Assembly (NCBI GenBank): GCA_037179515.1
Contig: JAXCGZ010021045.1
Span: 25,001-89,000, forward strand
DNA: 64,000 nucleotides
Direction: 5' to 3'
From: Halocaridina rubra
Lineage: Eukaryota > Arthropoda > Malacostraca > Decapoda > Atyidae
Under the pieces are notes generated by a model. That model made no database searches, was not told the origin of the DNA, and saw only the letters and a program-made list of their open reading frames with translations. Of this stretch, positions 13,513 to 25,827 are shown piece after piece; position 1 is the first letter of the stretch; each line of letters opens with the position of its first letter. A program made the translations under genes and the position numbers.

Positions 13513-14133
13513 ATGCTGAAGAAAGTTAAATTTAACACTAATCTAGAACATGAATATATCAACAACTTTAAAATCCTGCAGTATTCCTTCAAAAAAGTAA
13601 ATGTTGACAAGATTGTACCTGTAGACAAACTAATAAAAGGAAAGTTCCATTATAATTTTGAATTTTTACAGTGGTTTTAAAAGTTCATTGATGCAAATTA
13701 TGATGGAGCAGAATATGATGCCCTTGCTGCAAGATGTGGTGAACCTTTATGTGGAAAAAGTGGACCTTTGAGGAAACCATTACCAGGTGCACCTAGAGCT
13801 ATGGCTCGTCCAACTGCAGTAACTCGACAAACGCCATGACGAATTGCCTCAAGACCAACAACAACCACACGATCCCAAGGTTCCAACAATGCTCAATTTG
13901 AAGAACTGTCTAGTCAGCTAATGGAGATGAGATTGACAGTAAATGGTTTAGAAAAAGAACGTGACTTCTACTTTGGCAAATTAAGAGAAATTGAAGTTCT
14001 TTGTCAAGATGAAAGCGAAGCTACTCCATTTATTTAGAAAATATTGGGTAGTCTTTATGCCACTGAGGATGGGTTTGCTGCTCCCAAGGATGTAGAAGAT
14101 GTGCCGCTGCCTCCCGAGGAAGAAGAATATTAA
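13513..14133 (+). pseudogene. EB1/MAPRE-like retrocopy B (lacks N-terminal third)
   Basis: Begins at the codons for [14 protein letters not shown] in the middle of the calponin-homology domain and continues through the linker and C-terminal domain to a TAA after PPEEEEY at ~14133. An extra T near 13678 shifts the frame at QWF, a TGA replaces the Ser codon after RQTP (near 13838), and a TAG interrupts the C-terminal domain at 14036. Very similar to copy E, including flanks on both sides. Confidence 0.85.
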
Positions 14134-14993
14134 TTCATAGTCAATGATAAGCTTTGTGCTCACTCTCACGCATGAAGTAGTGGGCCATCCGTGGTTTTGG
14201 ACAGACTTTCTAAAGCCTTATAACTTTTGGATTGTAATGTGAAGTCTGTTGAATGTTTTGAAATGTAAGGTCTCCGTGCTTACCATGGTATTTAATGTTT
14301 CTTACCTGCAAGAATGATGATAATCTTGTAGATATCTTTTATGTTGCCGAGTGTGGGCCATTTTAATTATATATGTTATTATTATATCACATATCCCATT
14401 TTCATCACCGATGACTTAGAATTAATAAGAGGTATATAAAACACTCCTTCCTCAACAGGGTTTATTATGTAGAAGAAGTTAATAATATGTTACATAAACT
14501 TACGACTAATGAATTACAAGAACAAATGATAATCTACTTAGAGGGATCAAATCCATAAGTACTTTACACAGAATCAGATATAAAAGAATTACATCCTATA
14601 TAGGTTTCTTTCAAGTCATACTCATTGTAGTTAAGAATGTTACTCATTTGCTTACAGAAAGCGGTAATTTTAAATGGAGAATATCTTTGACAAAATACAT
14701 AACTGCTTAAATACATAACAGTATTTAAATATTTATGATGTGATGCAGGAGTAAGAATCAAATATGAAGGAATTAATATATAGAACTTCCTGAACCTCAC
14801 TGAAGATAACATTTTCAAAGAATTGCGAAACTTATTTCCATATGTTTTGGGTTTGAAAACTTTAATAAATAGAATAGTTATGTAAGCTTATTAAAATGTC
14901 TGTTAAGTTTACAAAATGGTTGGTAAATTTCTGGTATAAAAATATAGGGCTCAGTTGCGAGACTGAATACACTAACACCCTTTCAAGAGAATA

Positions 14994-15067
<74 letters not shown>

Positions 15068-15417
15068 AATAAATATATAAATACGACTGGCCGTTGGTAT
15101 AATAGAAAGGTATAATAACTCCAAGCTTAATGCCATCACAGTATTAATATCATCATTTCAAAATGATTTGAGTTACTAGATGAGTATATTAAATTTGCCT
15201 GTGTGCCAGGCCTATCTGCATCACAGTCCAGTCATCATAGAAACAAACCACTGTACTGTGCATGTTTATCATCATCCTGTTGTCTCATACATTTTATATA
15301 TATAGTTTACCAAATCATTGTTACATATTGCGAGGTAACTTGCAGTTGGTATATTTTCGGATGTATAAGAAACAGTAGCGTCCTTTTTATTGTATTATAA
15401 TTGTGATCTTTCTATTA
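14134..15417 (+). repeat. EB1 3' flank, duplicated segment
   Basis: Matches 36371-37700 nearly base for base. It starts with the conserved sequence after the EB1 stop (cacgcatgaagtagtgggcc), contains the (TA)n array 14997-15064, and ends with an anonymous flank. Two TA dinucleotides around the T1 derivative mark where this segment was interrupted. No gene seen. Confidence 0.85.
14997..15064. repeat. (TA)n microsatellite in EB1 unit
   Basis: About 34 TA units at the same place in the unit as the array at 37258-37348. Confidence 0.95.
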
Positions 15418-16936
15418 CAGAGATCCTTTTCTCTATCGCGTTTCTTGCCTCGCGAATTCACTATCGCGATTATTTCCCCCCCCCAAAAAAAAAAAAAATT
15501 TGTTTTTGGGTATATGCAAAAATATTAAAACAAAAAAAATGAGTATTTTCATTTTTTTTTTATTTCATTACTTAATTGGTAAAAAAAAAATTATTTCCCA
15601 GCCTACGAATAATAAACCAGTAAAAAATAGTAAAAAAATATAAATTTAGATATATAACTCACTGTATTGCATCATGTGAAATAGTGTCCGATAGCGTACA
15701 ATGTATTGGGGTCGCACCTACGTGAGCTAGCATATATATTTATATTTCCAGTAGTTTCATGATTTTATTGATAAAAAAAAGCGTATTTCTTAGCCTAAGA
15801 ATAATAAAACTGGAAAAAATAGTAAAAAACATAAATACTAACAGTATTGTACCATGTAAAATACGATACTGGTATCAGTATTTCGGAAAACGAAAAGGGC
15901 CGAACCTAAGTAAGATAGTACATATTGAAAATTTCATTATTTTATTGATAAAACAAGTATTTCCTAGCCTAAGAGTAATAAAACAGTAAAAAAAATAGTA
16001 AAAAACAAATTTAGATATATAACACAATATTGCATCATGTGAAATAATGTCCGATAGTGTACAATGTATTGGGGTCGCACCTACGTGAGCTATCATATAT
16101 ATTATAATTTCCAGTAGTTTCATGATTTTATTGATAAAAAAACGTATTTCTTAGCCTAAGAACAATAAAACCGTAAAAAATAGTAAAAAACATAAATACT
16201 AACAGTATTGCACCATATAAAATACGATACCGCTATCAGCGTTTCAGACAAAGGTTTGCACCGTCTTCCATTGTCTTGCCTCACTCGTTCAGTCTAACTG
16301 ACGTGTGCGCCGTTCACGTTGTGCTTGTGACTTATTTTCTTCACTTTTTTCAACCTCTGCAATGCCTCCCAAGCATCTTTCATATTCTAAGGCTTCTAGT
16401 AGTGAGCCTAAGCGGCAAAGGAATATGTTAACCATAACAGATAAGGTGAAACTCTTTCATATGCTGAGAGAAGAAAAAGGTTTACGGATGTCGGCCGATA
16501 TTTTGGCCTCAATGAATAACAGCCGTAAAGCTGTTAATGGCTGCGGAATAATTTCCTATAGAGTCTACAAACCATTACCGCCTCATTCACGGTAAGTTTA
16601 CCTATCACGTACATATAAATTTACGTTGCATGCTGTTATTTATAAAGTAAGGGGTGGTTTTTTAACAGTGCAGGGAGGGTTTATACAGTAAATGTAAAAA
16701 TAATTGTAAAATACCTATGTACATAAGTGTCATATAAATTTACGCTTGCATGCTGTTATTTATGAAGTAAAGGGTTGTTTGTCAACAGTACAGGTAGGGT
16801 TTTATACAGTTTATATAGTGTAAACGTAAAAATAAATTAAAATATCTATGTATATATAGGCTGATCCTTCTCCGCGATTTTCCTGTCGCGCACCTGGTCC
16901 CGGAATCGAACCTTCGCGATAATTGTAGGAACACTG
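15418..16936 (+). mobile_element. T1 internal-deletion derivative with TA duplication
   Basis: 1,519 bp with both T1 termini (left CAGAGATCCTTTTCTCTATC, right ending GGAACACTG) and TA on both sides (15416-15417 and 16937-16938). The duplicate locus at ~37695 is the unoccupied site, with a single TA. Inside are the 5' subterminal repeats, the first ~50 codons of T1 transposase (MPPKHLSYSKAS from 16362), then an abrupt jump to the 3' subterminal repeats. It is non-autonomous. Confidence 0.9.
16362..16520 (+). pseudogene. T1 transposase N-terminal fragment
   Basis: Reads MPPKHLSYSKAS then KVKLFHMLREEKGL, the start of the helix-turn-helix, before degenerating. It is the only coding remnant in the 1.5 kb derivative. 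Confidence 0.75.
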
Positions 16937-17224
16937 TACTCTTATTGCTCATGAACAACCTCTTACATATATTGTATACTGTGCATCTTGTGAAGTTATA
17001 ACTGAATAGAGTTAGGTTTATGCTTTTCTGAAGAGACATTTTATGCTGATGTAGAGGTGGAGGTATGGGATTTTATTACCTAATTGTCTTGTAAATGTTC
17101 AGCACCGGGTATTTGTAGTCAATGTCTCATTTTCTGAACGTCATTCCATGTTTTCAAAAGATCTCTTAAAATTATATTGTTATCTGTAGGCAATGCAATG
17201 ATATTTTAATAAAACTCATTCTTT
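16937..17224 (+). repeat. Remainder of duplicated EB1 3' flank
   Basis: Continues the 15417 segment after the T1 insertion and matches 37695-37985. It ends at 'catgaga', where the I-like LINE tail begins. Confidence 0.8.
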
Positions 17225-20200
17225 CATGAGAGTAGAATTTTTTCTTTTTTTTTCTTTGATGTTCTCCCTTGAGGGTGAGCAGACCTTCCCTTGTGGCCCG
17301 CAGGTTGGGTAAGATTTTGTTGATTGTAGGTGGTATTCGCTCTTGCGGGCGAATGGGCTTTCCTATTTGGTGAGGAGGTGGGGTGAAATCCTGTTATTGT
17401 TGGTGGTATTCACTTTTGAGGATGATCAGACTTTCTTATTTTGGCCCACAGGTGAGGTTGTCCAAAACTGTAAAGATAATGGAGAGCATAAGTGTTCAGT
17501 TGAGGATTATTAGTTTACATCAAATAATTTAAATGAATTCCTGTTTTGGGGGTGAGAGAGAGTTATTACATGGTTATCTTGGTGGAGGGTATTGACTGAT
17601 GATATTTAGTAGACTGTTCATGTAGTTTGTTGTTAGTCTGATTATGGAGCTAGCAACATGAAGGGCATTTGGATCTTCACCGGATGTTGCGGGGGCACCA
17701 GTTTCCATCGGATTTCTGAAAAGGAATGACATTCGAGGATGTAATGGAGCAGTGGATGTGGTGAAGTTACCTGGCAAAAGGTGCATTCCCTGATGATATC
17801 ATCCACAATTCTCCAGGTGCACTTGTACCCGAGTCCCAGACGGTACACATTGACTGCTGTGCTTCGTTGAAGGTTGTTATGCAGGGTGATTCGCTGAAGA
17901 TCAGTGGAGGCTTTATTTTTTATCTGTTGAATCCCAGGAGACAGAGATATTTGGATTTTTGGTCTGAGAGTGGCTTGTTTAGCGGCTTGATCGGCTTCCT
18001 CATTTCCCTTGATGCCGATGTGGCTTTGAATCCAGGCAAGAGTGATGGCTTTTCCAAGGCCGGTCGTCCTGTGGTAGTGGCTGAGGATGGTGGTAATGAT
18101 ACATACATTGTCTCTGATGAGTGGCTTCTTGATGGCCTGTAGGACGCCTTTAGAGTCAGAGAATTAAGGCATGGTCAGCTCCTTGCAGGATGAAGAAGTC
18201 GAGGGCATTGGCTATGGCAATAAGCTTAGTCTGGAGCGATGAGCAGGAGTTTGACAGTCTCCAGGATAGGATGTGGTTTCCAGTGGTGAAGGCGGTGGCT
18301 GAGGCTCCAGTTTCTTGATTTACTGAACCGTCAGTGTAGTAGACTTGAGAGTTTGGCCTGCTCCAGATCTGAATTTTGTCCTTGTATATGTTTTTAAGGA
18401 CATGCGGATTTACCAAGCTTTTGGGGTTGTCAGGGAGCTCGATCTTTATGTCGAGTGGTTGATCATTCCATGGGGATGGGCATCTGTATTCAGGAAGCAG
18501 TGTCCTGTTTCTTGGCTATGATGCTCTCCAGTGCTTGCAGGCTAGCGCAGACCTTGGCTGCCCAGATTCTTGGATGGTGGTTGGGGTGGCAATTGAGGGC
18601 TAGATGGAGAATTGTGCCAGCAAAGCATTTATGTTGGGCAGTGGTGGTTTTGGCAACAAAGAGAGTCAGTCTTTGCTGAGCTCTGAGTTTGAGTTGCATG
18701 AGTCCCAATTCCATCTGGATGTTTTCTCTTGGTCCACATGGGGGCTCCTAGCATGGTATGTATGGCGTTGTTTTGAATTACTTCTATCTTGTCCCACTGT
18801 TGGTATTTTAGTAGCCAGAGTGTGGGACAAGCATAGTCTATGAGGCTGCATATGGCTTGTACATAGAAGCTTCTGAGGACATTAAATGATGCACCATCGT
18901 AGAGGCCCGACATTTGACAAAGGACCACTTGTCGCTGCCTGCACATGTCGCGCAAGTGTTGAATTTCAGGTCCAAAGGTTAGTCTGCCATCTATGATTAC
19001 ACCCAGGTATTCGGTGTTTGGTAACCCAGTCCATAGACTTATTACCTATGACCAGATTAGCATCTGGTCTCCACTGGTGGATGGGAAGGGCCTTGGTTTT
19101 GAAGGCATTGATTTTAACTCCAAGGGAGATGGAAGCTTGGTGAATCTTGGTGAGGCAGCGTTGTGTCTTGTTTAAGCTTCTGTCGCCTATTGTGACAAGG
19201 GCAAAGTCATTCGCTTAGTTTAAGAGTTTGGCTCCATTTGGTAGTGCGATTTCCAATGAGTTTTTCCATGAGACAATTAAAGAGGAAGGGGATAAGGATT
19301 CCACCATGGGGGGTCCCATTTTCGTTGTCTTTGTAGGTGGAGTAGTGCCCATCTACTTTGACTCGTGCACTACGGTCTTGTAGACTATGCTTGATTAATG
19401 AGAGAAGGTTACCTTTGATCTGTTTTGAAACGAGAGCTGAGAGTATTGCCGGCACATTGGCTAGTTCAAAGGCCTTCTCTAAGTCTAGAAAAACTATGTA
19501 TCCACGGCAGTTGTTGTTAAACGATAGCAAGGAGGCTATGCATTCTGAGGTGCCTAAGCCAGGCAGGTAGGCAAACATGTTTTCTGGGAAGGGTGGGCAT
19601 TTCCAGCGGACCCTGTTAAGTACCATCTTTTCTGCCGTCTTGCTCAGGCAGCTTAGGAGGGAGAAGGGGCGAGGGTTGTCAGAGTCCTGTGGTTTTGGGA
19701 TGGGCTGAATGTATGCTCTGTTCCATGGGGTTGGTCTGATTCTTCGTATGTCGAATTGATCAGAGAGAGTAGAGCAAGCTCCCCTTTGGGCCCCATATTT
19801 TGAATCATTGTGTATGTGATTCTATCAGAACCTGGGGCTGTGTTCTTAGAGCATTTGCTTACTCTTAACAGCTCAGTCAGAGAGAATGGGCCATCTGTTT
19901 CGTCTTCAGTGTTGATGGCCTCTTCTATATCATCCCATCTTGCAGTGGTGAGGTCCTAAAGAGTTGTTCTGGTGGTGATGGGGATGATTTTAGGAGGTTT
20001 TCCTTTAGCAAAGGAGTTAATGCTCCTCCACATCTGGCCCACAGAGGTGTGAGCATCTAGGGTGGAACACGACTCTAGCCATTTTTTCCTCTTAATGTTG
20101 CGTGTCTCTTCATGGACATGTTCTTTGACTGCCTCTAGAGTGTGGTAGGAGTCTTCAGTGTGACGTTTCCTATGGATTTTCCAGATGACGTTCAACCGGT

Positions 20201-20978
20201 GATTGAGTTCTTTAACTCTGTCACAGTAGTACCATCCGTCCCGATGAGTGATGTGTTGTGGTTTGCAGAGGGGGGATGGAGGAGTTTGCTGCAGCTTGTA
20301 GGGCATTGACTAGCTCGGCCTCTGCTTGGTCGATGTCTTCGGATTGTGTGTAGGCTGAAAAATAAATTGCTGAGGTGCTCCTTGAATTGGCCCCTGGCGG
20401 CCTTCTTGAAATTCCATCAAGGGGGAGTAACAGGGATTTGGAAGATTTCAGAAATTGGCAGCTTGAGATGGATCCCGTAGTGGTCACTCGTGACCAGGGG
20501 AGGAACTCTCCATGTGGCGTCTTGCTTTAGGGAGTTGGAGACAAAGGTGAGGTCCAGTATTCCACCCCTGTCATGTGTTGTCTCATGATTGTTGAGAAGG
20601 GAGACGTCTTCTTGGTCGTCCAGCAGGCTCATGATGTGTCTGCCTGCAGCACAGGGGTGCTCATACCTGAATCTTGGATGGTGCGCGTTGAAGTCGCCTC
20701 CTATTACCAAGACACGATGACTGGCTAGCCCGAAGAGGGTAGTCAGGTCTAAGCCACCATCCTGAGGTTTGTAAATGTTGTGCAGATCTATGCAGCTGCC
20801 CTGAAGTTGGATGTTAACAACGAGGATGTGGACATCTTTGCCGCAGTGGACCGGTTGGGTTATTTCCTTGGTTAACAGGTTTTTCCTGATGAAGGTGGTG
20901 CTGCCTCAGTTCTTACCTGGAGACCAGTGCTGGTAGAATCCTTTGTATCCTGAGATTTTTGGAGTGTTTTGCTCTGTG
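17225..20978 (-). mobile_element. I-like LINE copy a, 3' portion (ORF2)
   Basis: Non-LTR retrotransposon of the RNase H-bearing I group. On the minus strand the endonuclease is at ~20980-20420 (MVIGGDFNAHH, LVTSDHYGI), the reverse transcriptase at ~19900-19200 (RPISLLS-type block, FLDLEKAFELANV, NGTPHGGIL), RNase H at ~18420-17930 (YYTDGSVNQETGAS), and a C-terminal cysteine/histidine motif near 17760. Multiple frameshifts make ORF2 a pseudogene. The 3' end is A-rich (T-rich on this strand) at 17225-17255. The 5' part of the same element continues at 24258-26736; the two are separated by copy b. Confidence 0.85.
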
Positions 20979-23900
20979 CTACGTACCATCTGAAGACATC
21001 GACCAAGCAGAGGCCGAGCTAGTCAATGCCCTGCAAGCTGCAGCAAACTCCTCCATACCCCTCTGCAAACCACAACACACCACTCATCGGGACAGATGGT
21101 ATTACTGTGAAAGAGTTAAAGAACTCAACCACCGGCTCAACGTCATTCGGAAAATGCACAGGAAACGTCGCACTGAAGACTCCTACCGCACTCTCCAGGC
21201 AGTCAAACAACATGTCCATGAAGAGACTCGCAACATCAAGAGGAATAAATGGCTAGAGTGGTGTTCCAACCTAGATGCTCACACCTCTGTGGGCCAGATG
21301 TGGAGGAGCATCAACTCCTTTGCTAAAGGAAAACCTCCTAAAATCACCCCCCACAGGGATCCTAGCAGGGCAGCAGAAGAACTCGCCATCAAATTCGCGG
21401 ATAGAGCAAGCTTTAACCAGCTCCCCATCACCACCAGAGCAACACTCCAGGACCTCACCACTGCAAGATGGGAAGAAATAGAAGAGGCCATTAACACAGG
21501 AGATGAAACAGATGCTCCATTCTCCCTGACTGAGCTACTAAGAGTAAGCAAAAGCTCTAAGAACACCGCCCCAGGTGCCGACAGAATAACATACACAATG
21601 ATCCAAACAATGGGGCCCCAAGGGGAGCTTGCTCTACTCTCTCTGATCAATTTGACATACACACGAAGAATCAGACCAGCCTCATGGAACAGAGCAGACA
21701 TTCAGCCCATCCCAAAACCACAGGACCCTGACAACCCTCGCCCCATCTCCCTCCTAAGCTGCCTGAGCAAGACGGCAGAAAAGATGGTACTTAACAGAGT
21801 CCGCTGGAAATGCCCACCCTTCCCAGAAAACATGTTTGCCTACCAGCCTGGCTTAGGCACCTCAGAATGCATAGCCTCCATGCTATCATTTCTCAACAAC
21901 AGCCGTGGTTACATCGTTTTTCTAGACCTAGAGAAGGCCTTTGAACTAGCCAATATGCCGGCAATACTCTCTGCTCTCGTATCCAAGCAGATCAAAGGTA
22001 ACCTTCTCTCGTGGATCAAGCAGTCTACAAAATCGTAGTGCACGAGTCAAAGTAGATGGGCACTACTCCACCTACAAAAACCACGAAAATGGGACCCCCC
22101 AAGGTGGAATCCTTAGCCCCTTCCTATTTAATTGTCTCATGGAAAAACTCATGGACATCGCACTACCGCATGGAGCCAAACTCTTCAACTATGCGGACGA
22201 CTTTGCCCTTGTCACAATAGGACACAGAAACTCTAACAAGACACAGCGCTGCCTCACCAAGATTCACCGAGCCTCCATCTCCCTTGGAGTAAGAATCAAT
22301 GCCCGCAAAACCAAGGCCCTTCCCATCCACCAGTGGAGACCAGACACTAATCTGGTCATAGGTAATGAGCCTGTGGACTGGGTTACCAAACACCATTACC
22401 TGGGTGTAATCATCGACCAAGGACTAACCTTTGGACCAGAAATTCAACACTTGCGCGACAAGTGCAGCCAGCGACAAGCGGTCCTTCGTCGGATGTCGGG
22501 CCTCTACGATGGTGCATCATTTAATGTCCTCAGAACCTTCTATGTACAAGCTATACGCAGCCTCATTGACTATGCTTGTCCCACACTCTGGCTACTGAAA
22601 GACCGACAGTGGGACAAAATAGAAGTAATTCAAAACAACGCCACACGTACCATGCTAGGAGCCCCCATGTGGACCAAGAGAGAAAACCTCCAGATGGAAT
22701 CGGGACTCATTCCACTCAAACTCAGAGCTCAGCAAAGACTGACCCTCCTTGTGGCCAAAACCACCACTGCCCAACATAAATGCCTAGCTGGCACAAATCT
22801 CCATCTAGCCCTCAATCGCCAGCCCAACCACCATCCTAGAACCTGGGCAGCCAAGGTCTGCGCTAGCCTGCAAGCACTGCCAGTCAGGGAGAGCATCCTA
22901 GCCAAGATACAAGACACACCGCTTCCTGAATTAAGATGCCCACCCCCATGGAATGACCAACCACTCGATATAAAGATCGAGCTCCCTGACAACCCCAAAA
23001 GCTTGGTAAATCCGCTTGTCCTTAAAAACATATATAAGGACAAAATACAGAGCTGGAGCAGGCCAAACTCTCAAGTCTACTACACTGACGGTTCAGTAAA
23101 CCAAGATACTGGAGCCTCAGCCGCCGCCTTCATCACTGGAAACCACGTCCTATCCTGGAGACTGTCAAACTCCTGCTCATCGCTCCAGACTGAGCTTGTT
23201 GCCATAGCCAACGCCCTTGACTGCTTCATCCAGCAAGAAGCTGACCATGCCCTTATTCTCTCTGATTCTAAAGGCACCTTGCAGGCCATCAAGAAGCCAC
23301 TCCTCAGAGACAATATTCGCATCATCACGACCATCCTCAGCCACTACCACAGGATAACCAGCCTTGGAAAAGCCATCACTCTTGCCTGGATTCCCAGCCA
23401 CGTCGGCATCAAGGGAAATGAGGAAGCCGATCAAGCCGCCAAACAAGCCACTCTCAGAGCAGAAATCCAGATATCTCTGTCTCCTGGGATGCAACAGATT
23501 AAAAATAAAGCCACCAAGTCACTCCTTAACACCTTAATAACTAAACACAACCTGTGCACAGACATTGGCTCCCCCTCCACCTGGTGGTACAAAGCCACCA
23601 CTGATCTTCGGCGTATCACCCTGCCGAAGAGCCTTCGACAAAGCACTGAGGTCAATGTGTACCGTCTGAGACTCGGGTACAAGTGCACCTGGCAAATAGT
23701 AGAGAATATCATCAAGGAATGCACCTTTTGCCAGGTAGCCTCACCACATCCACTGCTACACTACATCCTGGAATGTGATTCTTTTTCAGAGATTCGACGG
23801 AAAACTGGTGCCCCCGCAACATCTAGCGAAGACCCAAATGCCCTTCAGGTTGCTAGCTCCATCATCAGACTAGCAACAAATAACCACATGAACAGTCTAT

Positions 23901-24250
23901 CAAATATTATCAGACAATACCCTCCACCAAGATAGCCATGCAATAACTCTTTCTCTCTCCCCCAAAACAGGAATTCATTTATGTTGTTTGATGTAAACTA
24001 ATAATTCACAACTGAATATTTATGCTCTCCATTATCTTTACAGTTTGGCACAATCTCACCTGCGGGCCAATTAGGAAAGTCCGATCATCACCAATAACAA
24101 GAATTCACCCCACCTCCTCACCAACAGGAAAGCCCATTCGCCAGCAAGAGCGAATACCACGTACACTCCGAAGAAAATCTCACCCCACCTGCGGGCCACA
24201 AGTGGAAGGTCCGCTCACCCTCAAGGGTGAACATCCAACAAACAAAAAAA
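20979..24250 (+). mobile_element. I-like LINE copy b (antiparallel insert in copy a, nearly intact ORF2)
   Basis: 5'-truncated inside the endonuclease domain (first recognisable codons SEDIDQAEAELVNALQ at ~20989). The frame is open to 22038; a 2-bp deletion near 22022 shifts it, and the continuation is open to the stop at 23935. Landmarks: RPISLLSCLSKTAEKM, FLDLEKAFELANM, GTPQGGILSPFLF (~22095), YADDFALV (~22190), RNase H YYTDGSVNQDTGAS (~23080), TELVAIANAL, ILSDSKGTLQAI, AWIPSHVGIKGNEEADQ (~23385), then a Cys/His finger CTFCQ...HYILEC (~23720). The ~300 bp 3' UTR ends in an A-rich tail near 24245. Flanking copy-a sequence resumes after a loss of roughly 15 bp of target. Confidence 0.88.
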
Positions 24251-24257
24251 CTGATGA

Positions 24258-25827
24258 CATTTATGTTGTCAGCCTTGGCAATGCCTTCAAGATGATGTAC
24301 CTTGTGTCTGAGAGCCAGGGCATTCCAGTGTAGGATCCCGAGAATAGACATCTTGATGATTTAAGGAGGTGGAGGTGGTAGGAGTGGTGGGTTGTTGAGG
24401 CTGGTGGTGGGATCTGGAGATGAGGGTATGGGCAACAACGGTATGGGCTACTTCGACGACTTGATTGTAGGCATCTTGAGGAGAGGCTCTGGTATCGAGG
24501 AGTCGGACGGCTGCCTGTATGGTTTGAACAATAATGTTGGTGAGCTTATTTACTGTGAAGAGGGTTTGTTTTTGGGAAGAGGAGGCAGAGAAAGGTGTCT
24601 GGATAGGCTGTTTAGGTGTGGGGATATGGGATCTAAGTCTAGGCTCCCGGGACCTGGTGTGATGAGCGGGTGTGTGTGGTCTGAGTGTTGCATGTGACTG
24701 TATTGTGTGTTTGAGTGTTGCATGGGGTGGAGGTGTTGGTGTGAGTGTTGCGTGAGGGGATGGTAGGGTTGTGAGTGTTATTTGGGGGGATGGTAGGAGT
24801 GTGAGTGTTGTGTGATGGGGTGGATGGAGTTGGTGTATTGGTGGAAACTGTAGGAGGTGTGATCTGTGTGAGGAGCTGGGTTGGTGTTGTGTGGTGGGTT
24901 TTGGGTGGGGAGGTTAGGTGTGAGTGGGGCAGGAAGGGGCCTTTGCCAAGGATTGGAGGTGGGGGGAGGAGCTGGGGTGAAGTTGGGGGTGGTGTGATTG
25001 GTGACAGGGGCAGAGGGAGGGAGGGACTCTTTGAGGAATCCTCTTCAGCCTTTCTGGGCAGCGGTTGTTTCATTCGTGATGGTTTCCCTTACAGTTTGGG
25101 CACTTGGCAACTGTTGCTTCATTGGCCTTGAATTTGTTGAGGCAGCGGTCAGTGGAATGTCTCCCACTGCAGATTGCACATCTCTCTGGGAGATGGCAAG
25201 TATTTCTATGGTGCCCAAATCTTTGACACCAGAAACATCTCAGTGGTTCAGGAGTGTAGTTTCTTATGTTGAATTTGCCCCAGATGCCGAGGTTTACTTG
25301 CGAAGGAGGTGGACCAGAACTTGTTTTGAGGGGACCGTTTGGCCCTCTATTTTGGAGGAGCAACGTGAGGCAGCCGTAATATACGTTTGTTTGGTTAGCA
25401 GGTCAACTGACCAAGCAACATGGAAGCCAATGAGGATGTATTTTCTTTTTTTGGGCAGGGTTCATCTTTGTCAGTGAGGTGAGTTGAGGCTGCGGATCTT
25501 CTCTGCGGCTTCTGCTGAGGATGGGTGGATGTTAAATTCACCCTGTACATTAGGTTTAATTTTGCAGCCGAACTCGGTGAGTTGGTCTTCCAACTCTCTG
25601 ATTAGGTCATATGCCTCGTTGGTGGAAGGAGTCTGAACTTTGAACTTTGATATGAGCTCTCTATCGGTCTTTCGGGCTGGGGGGGGGGAACTGGGGCAGC
25701 ATCACACTCATGGCTACTACCAGAGGCCGTCCTTGGCCACTTCTTTCCCACAACCGTCCACCCCTCTTGAGGGGGGTCGAGTTCCAGTCCTCCTGGGGGG
25801 GGGAGCAGGAGAAGCGGCAGAGGCCAT
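24258..25827 (-). pseudogene. I-like LINE copy a: ORF1 (zinc-knuckle protein) and start of ORF2
   Basis: ORF1 starts MASAASPAPPPP near 25827 and encodes an N-terminal region (STNEAYDLIRELEDQLTEFG), then, after a frameshift, three CCHC-like knuckles (CFWCQRFGHHRNTC, CAICSGRHSTDRC, CPNCKGNHHE; 25075-25250) and a long Pro/Thr/Asn/His-rich tail (24640-25070). This is the usual nucleic-acid-chaperone layout of I-factor ORF1. ORF2 begins MSILGILHWNALALRHKVHH at 24351 and breaks off at ~24258, where copy b was inserted. Confidence 0.8.

Noticed and set aside
14564..14818. 84-codon minus-strand frame, identical at 36799-37053
   Set aside because: Identity reflects the recent duplication of the EB1 3' flank; no recognisable domain, and the composition is like the AT-rich flank.
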